IMG/VR virus record: IMGVR_UViG_3300046690_000356
Coordinates: 1 to 44,464 of that record
Strand: one strand, 5' to 3'
Length of the DNA stretch: 44,464 nucleotides
Origin: a virus
Shown here: piece after piece, positions 44,339 to 44,464 of the stretch
Layout of the letters: the number at the start of each line of letters is the position of its first letter
Position numbering within the stretch: the first letter of the stretch is position 1
Translations under genes and position numbers: made by a program
The notes under the pieces: model-generated
What the model saw: the letters and a program-made list of their open reading frames with translations, nothing else
Told to the model about the DNA's origin: nothing
Database searches by the model: none

Positions 44339-44464
44339 GGATTGTGATTCCTGTTGTCGTGGGTTCGAGCCCCATCAGCCACCCCAAAGAATGCCGAAGT
44401 ATCAAGCAGTTAAGCATTAAGAGCCGTTCCGGAATATGAAATTCGGAACGGCTTTTTTGTTTTC
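44339..44464 (+). repeat. attR: right copy of the att repeat with tRNA-His 3' fragment
   Basis: Identical to 17-142. It contains the 3' 48 bases of tRNA-His (44339-44386) without its 5' half, so it is a remnant and not a functional tRNA; upstream is phage sequence (TTTTGACGGAT). It also carries the terminator hairpin (next entry). The window ends within or at the end of the repeat. Confidence 0.93.
44422..44463 (+). terminator. tRNA-His terminator copy in attR
   Basis: AGCCGTTCCG (44422-44431) and CGGAACGGCT (44444-44453) with a following T-run. It will stop any transcript leaving the prophage past int into host DNA. Confidence 0.85.

Noticed and set aside
44339-44386. Second tRNA-His gene at the right end
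   Set aside because: Only the 3' part from the anticodon stem is present; the 5' half is replaced by phage sequence, so it is an att remnant.
1-44464. CRISPR arrays, insertion sequences, rRNA genes
   Set aside because: No regularly spaced repeats, transposase motifs or rRNA sequence were seen in the window.

Overview
The window is one complete integrated prophage of a temperate, lambdoid siphovirus (HK97-type head, lambda-type tail). It lies between two direct copies of a repeat of at least 126 bp. The left copy (17-142) begins at the anticodon arm of a tRNA-His gene and runs through that gene's terminator; the right copy (44339-44464) runs to the window edge. The distance between copies gives an element of about 44.3 kb. 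High GC, GTG/TTG starts, an E. coli-type LexA box and the closest recognisable gene families all suggest a host in the Burkholderiales (Burkholderia/Paraburkholderia-like). This is inferred from composition and gene content, not from a database match.

Layout, left to right. 143-702: attachment arm, a LexA-box promoter and two small Cys-containing proteins on the + strand. 703-2235 (-): lysis cassette (TM/coiled-coil protein, holin, T4-type lysozyme, overlapping Rz/Rz1 spanins). 2265-5052: accessory block with a P22 ImmI-like ant/arc/mnt module and two lipoprotein genes. 5112-16215 (-): distal tail genes, lambda order H-M-L-K-I-J, with a fibre-like gene inserted between M and L. 16208-19345 (-): tail completion, the G/GT chaperone frameshift pair, tail tube, terminator and connectors. 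19420-25547 (-): major capsid, prohead protease, portal, large and small terminase, HNH nuclease. 25547-27805: accessory segment with a brnT-brnA toxin-antitoxin operon followed by a membrane protein gene. 27801-33632 (-): tightly overlapping early operon (replication protein with an internal iteron cluster, DUF1064 and DUF1364 nucleases, YdaT-like regulator, putative late regulator). 33770-35240: immunity switch with a YdaS/Cro-like gene divergent from a repressor that has two helix-turn-helix domains and an S24 domain. 35286-36820 (+): three membrane protein genes downstream of the repressor. 37107-42497 (+): second early operon under an operator-covered promoter (sliding-clamp-like protein, ASCH-like protein, PGDYG-like protein, methyltransferase). 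42810-44223: DUF4224 protein and tyrosine integrase, ending at attR.

How it works together. Four copies of TAAAC-N5-GTTNA sit at the two places where CI/Cro should act, two in the cI-cro gap and two over a promoter 3 kb away, matching an OR/OL arrangement. A second regulatory circuit (Mnt-like, Arc-like, antirepressor) sits among the late genes with its own palindromic operators. The morphogenesis block is one long minus-strand unit with one-to-eight-base overlaps, interrupted by an intrinsic terminator just after the capsid gene.

Most noteworthy: the operator set; the brnTA plus membrane-protein operon with its own promoter; the capsid gene with a signal-peptide-like N-terminus and a well-placed internal start; the SOS-box gene pair beside attL; the lysogenic membrane-protein operon; a candidate antisense small RNA; and the P22-like antirepressor module. 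Everything was read by eye; no similarity search or folding program was run.
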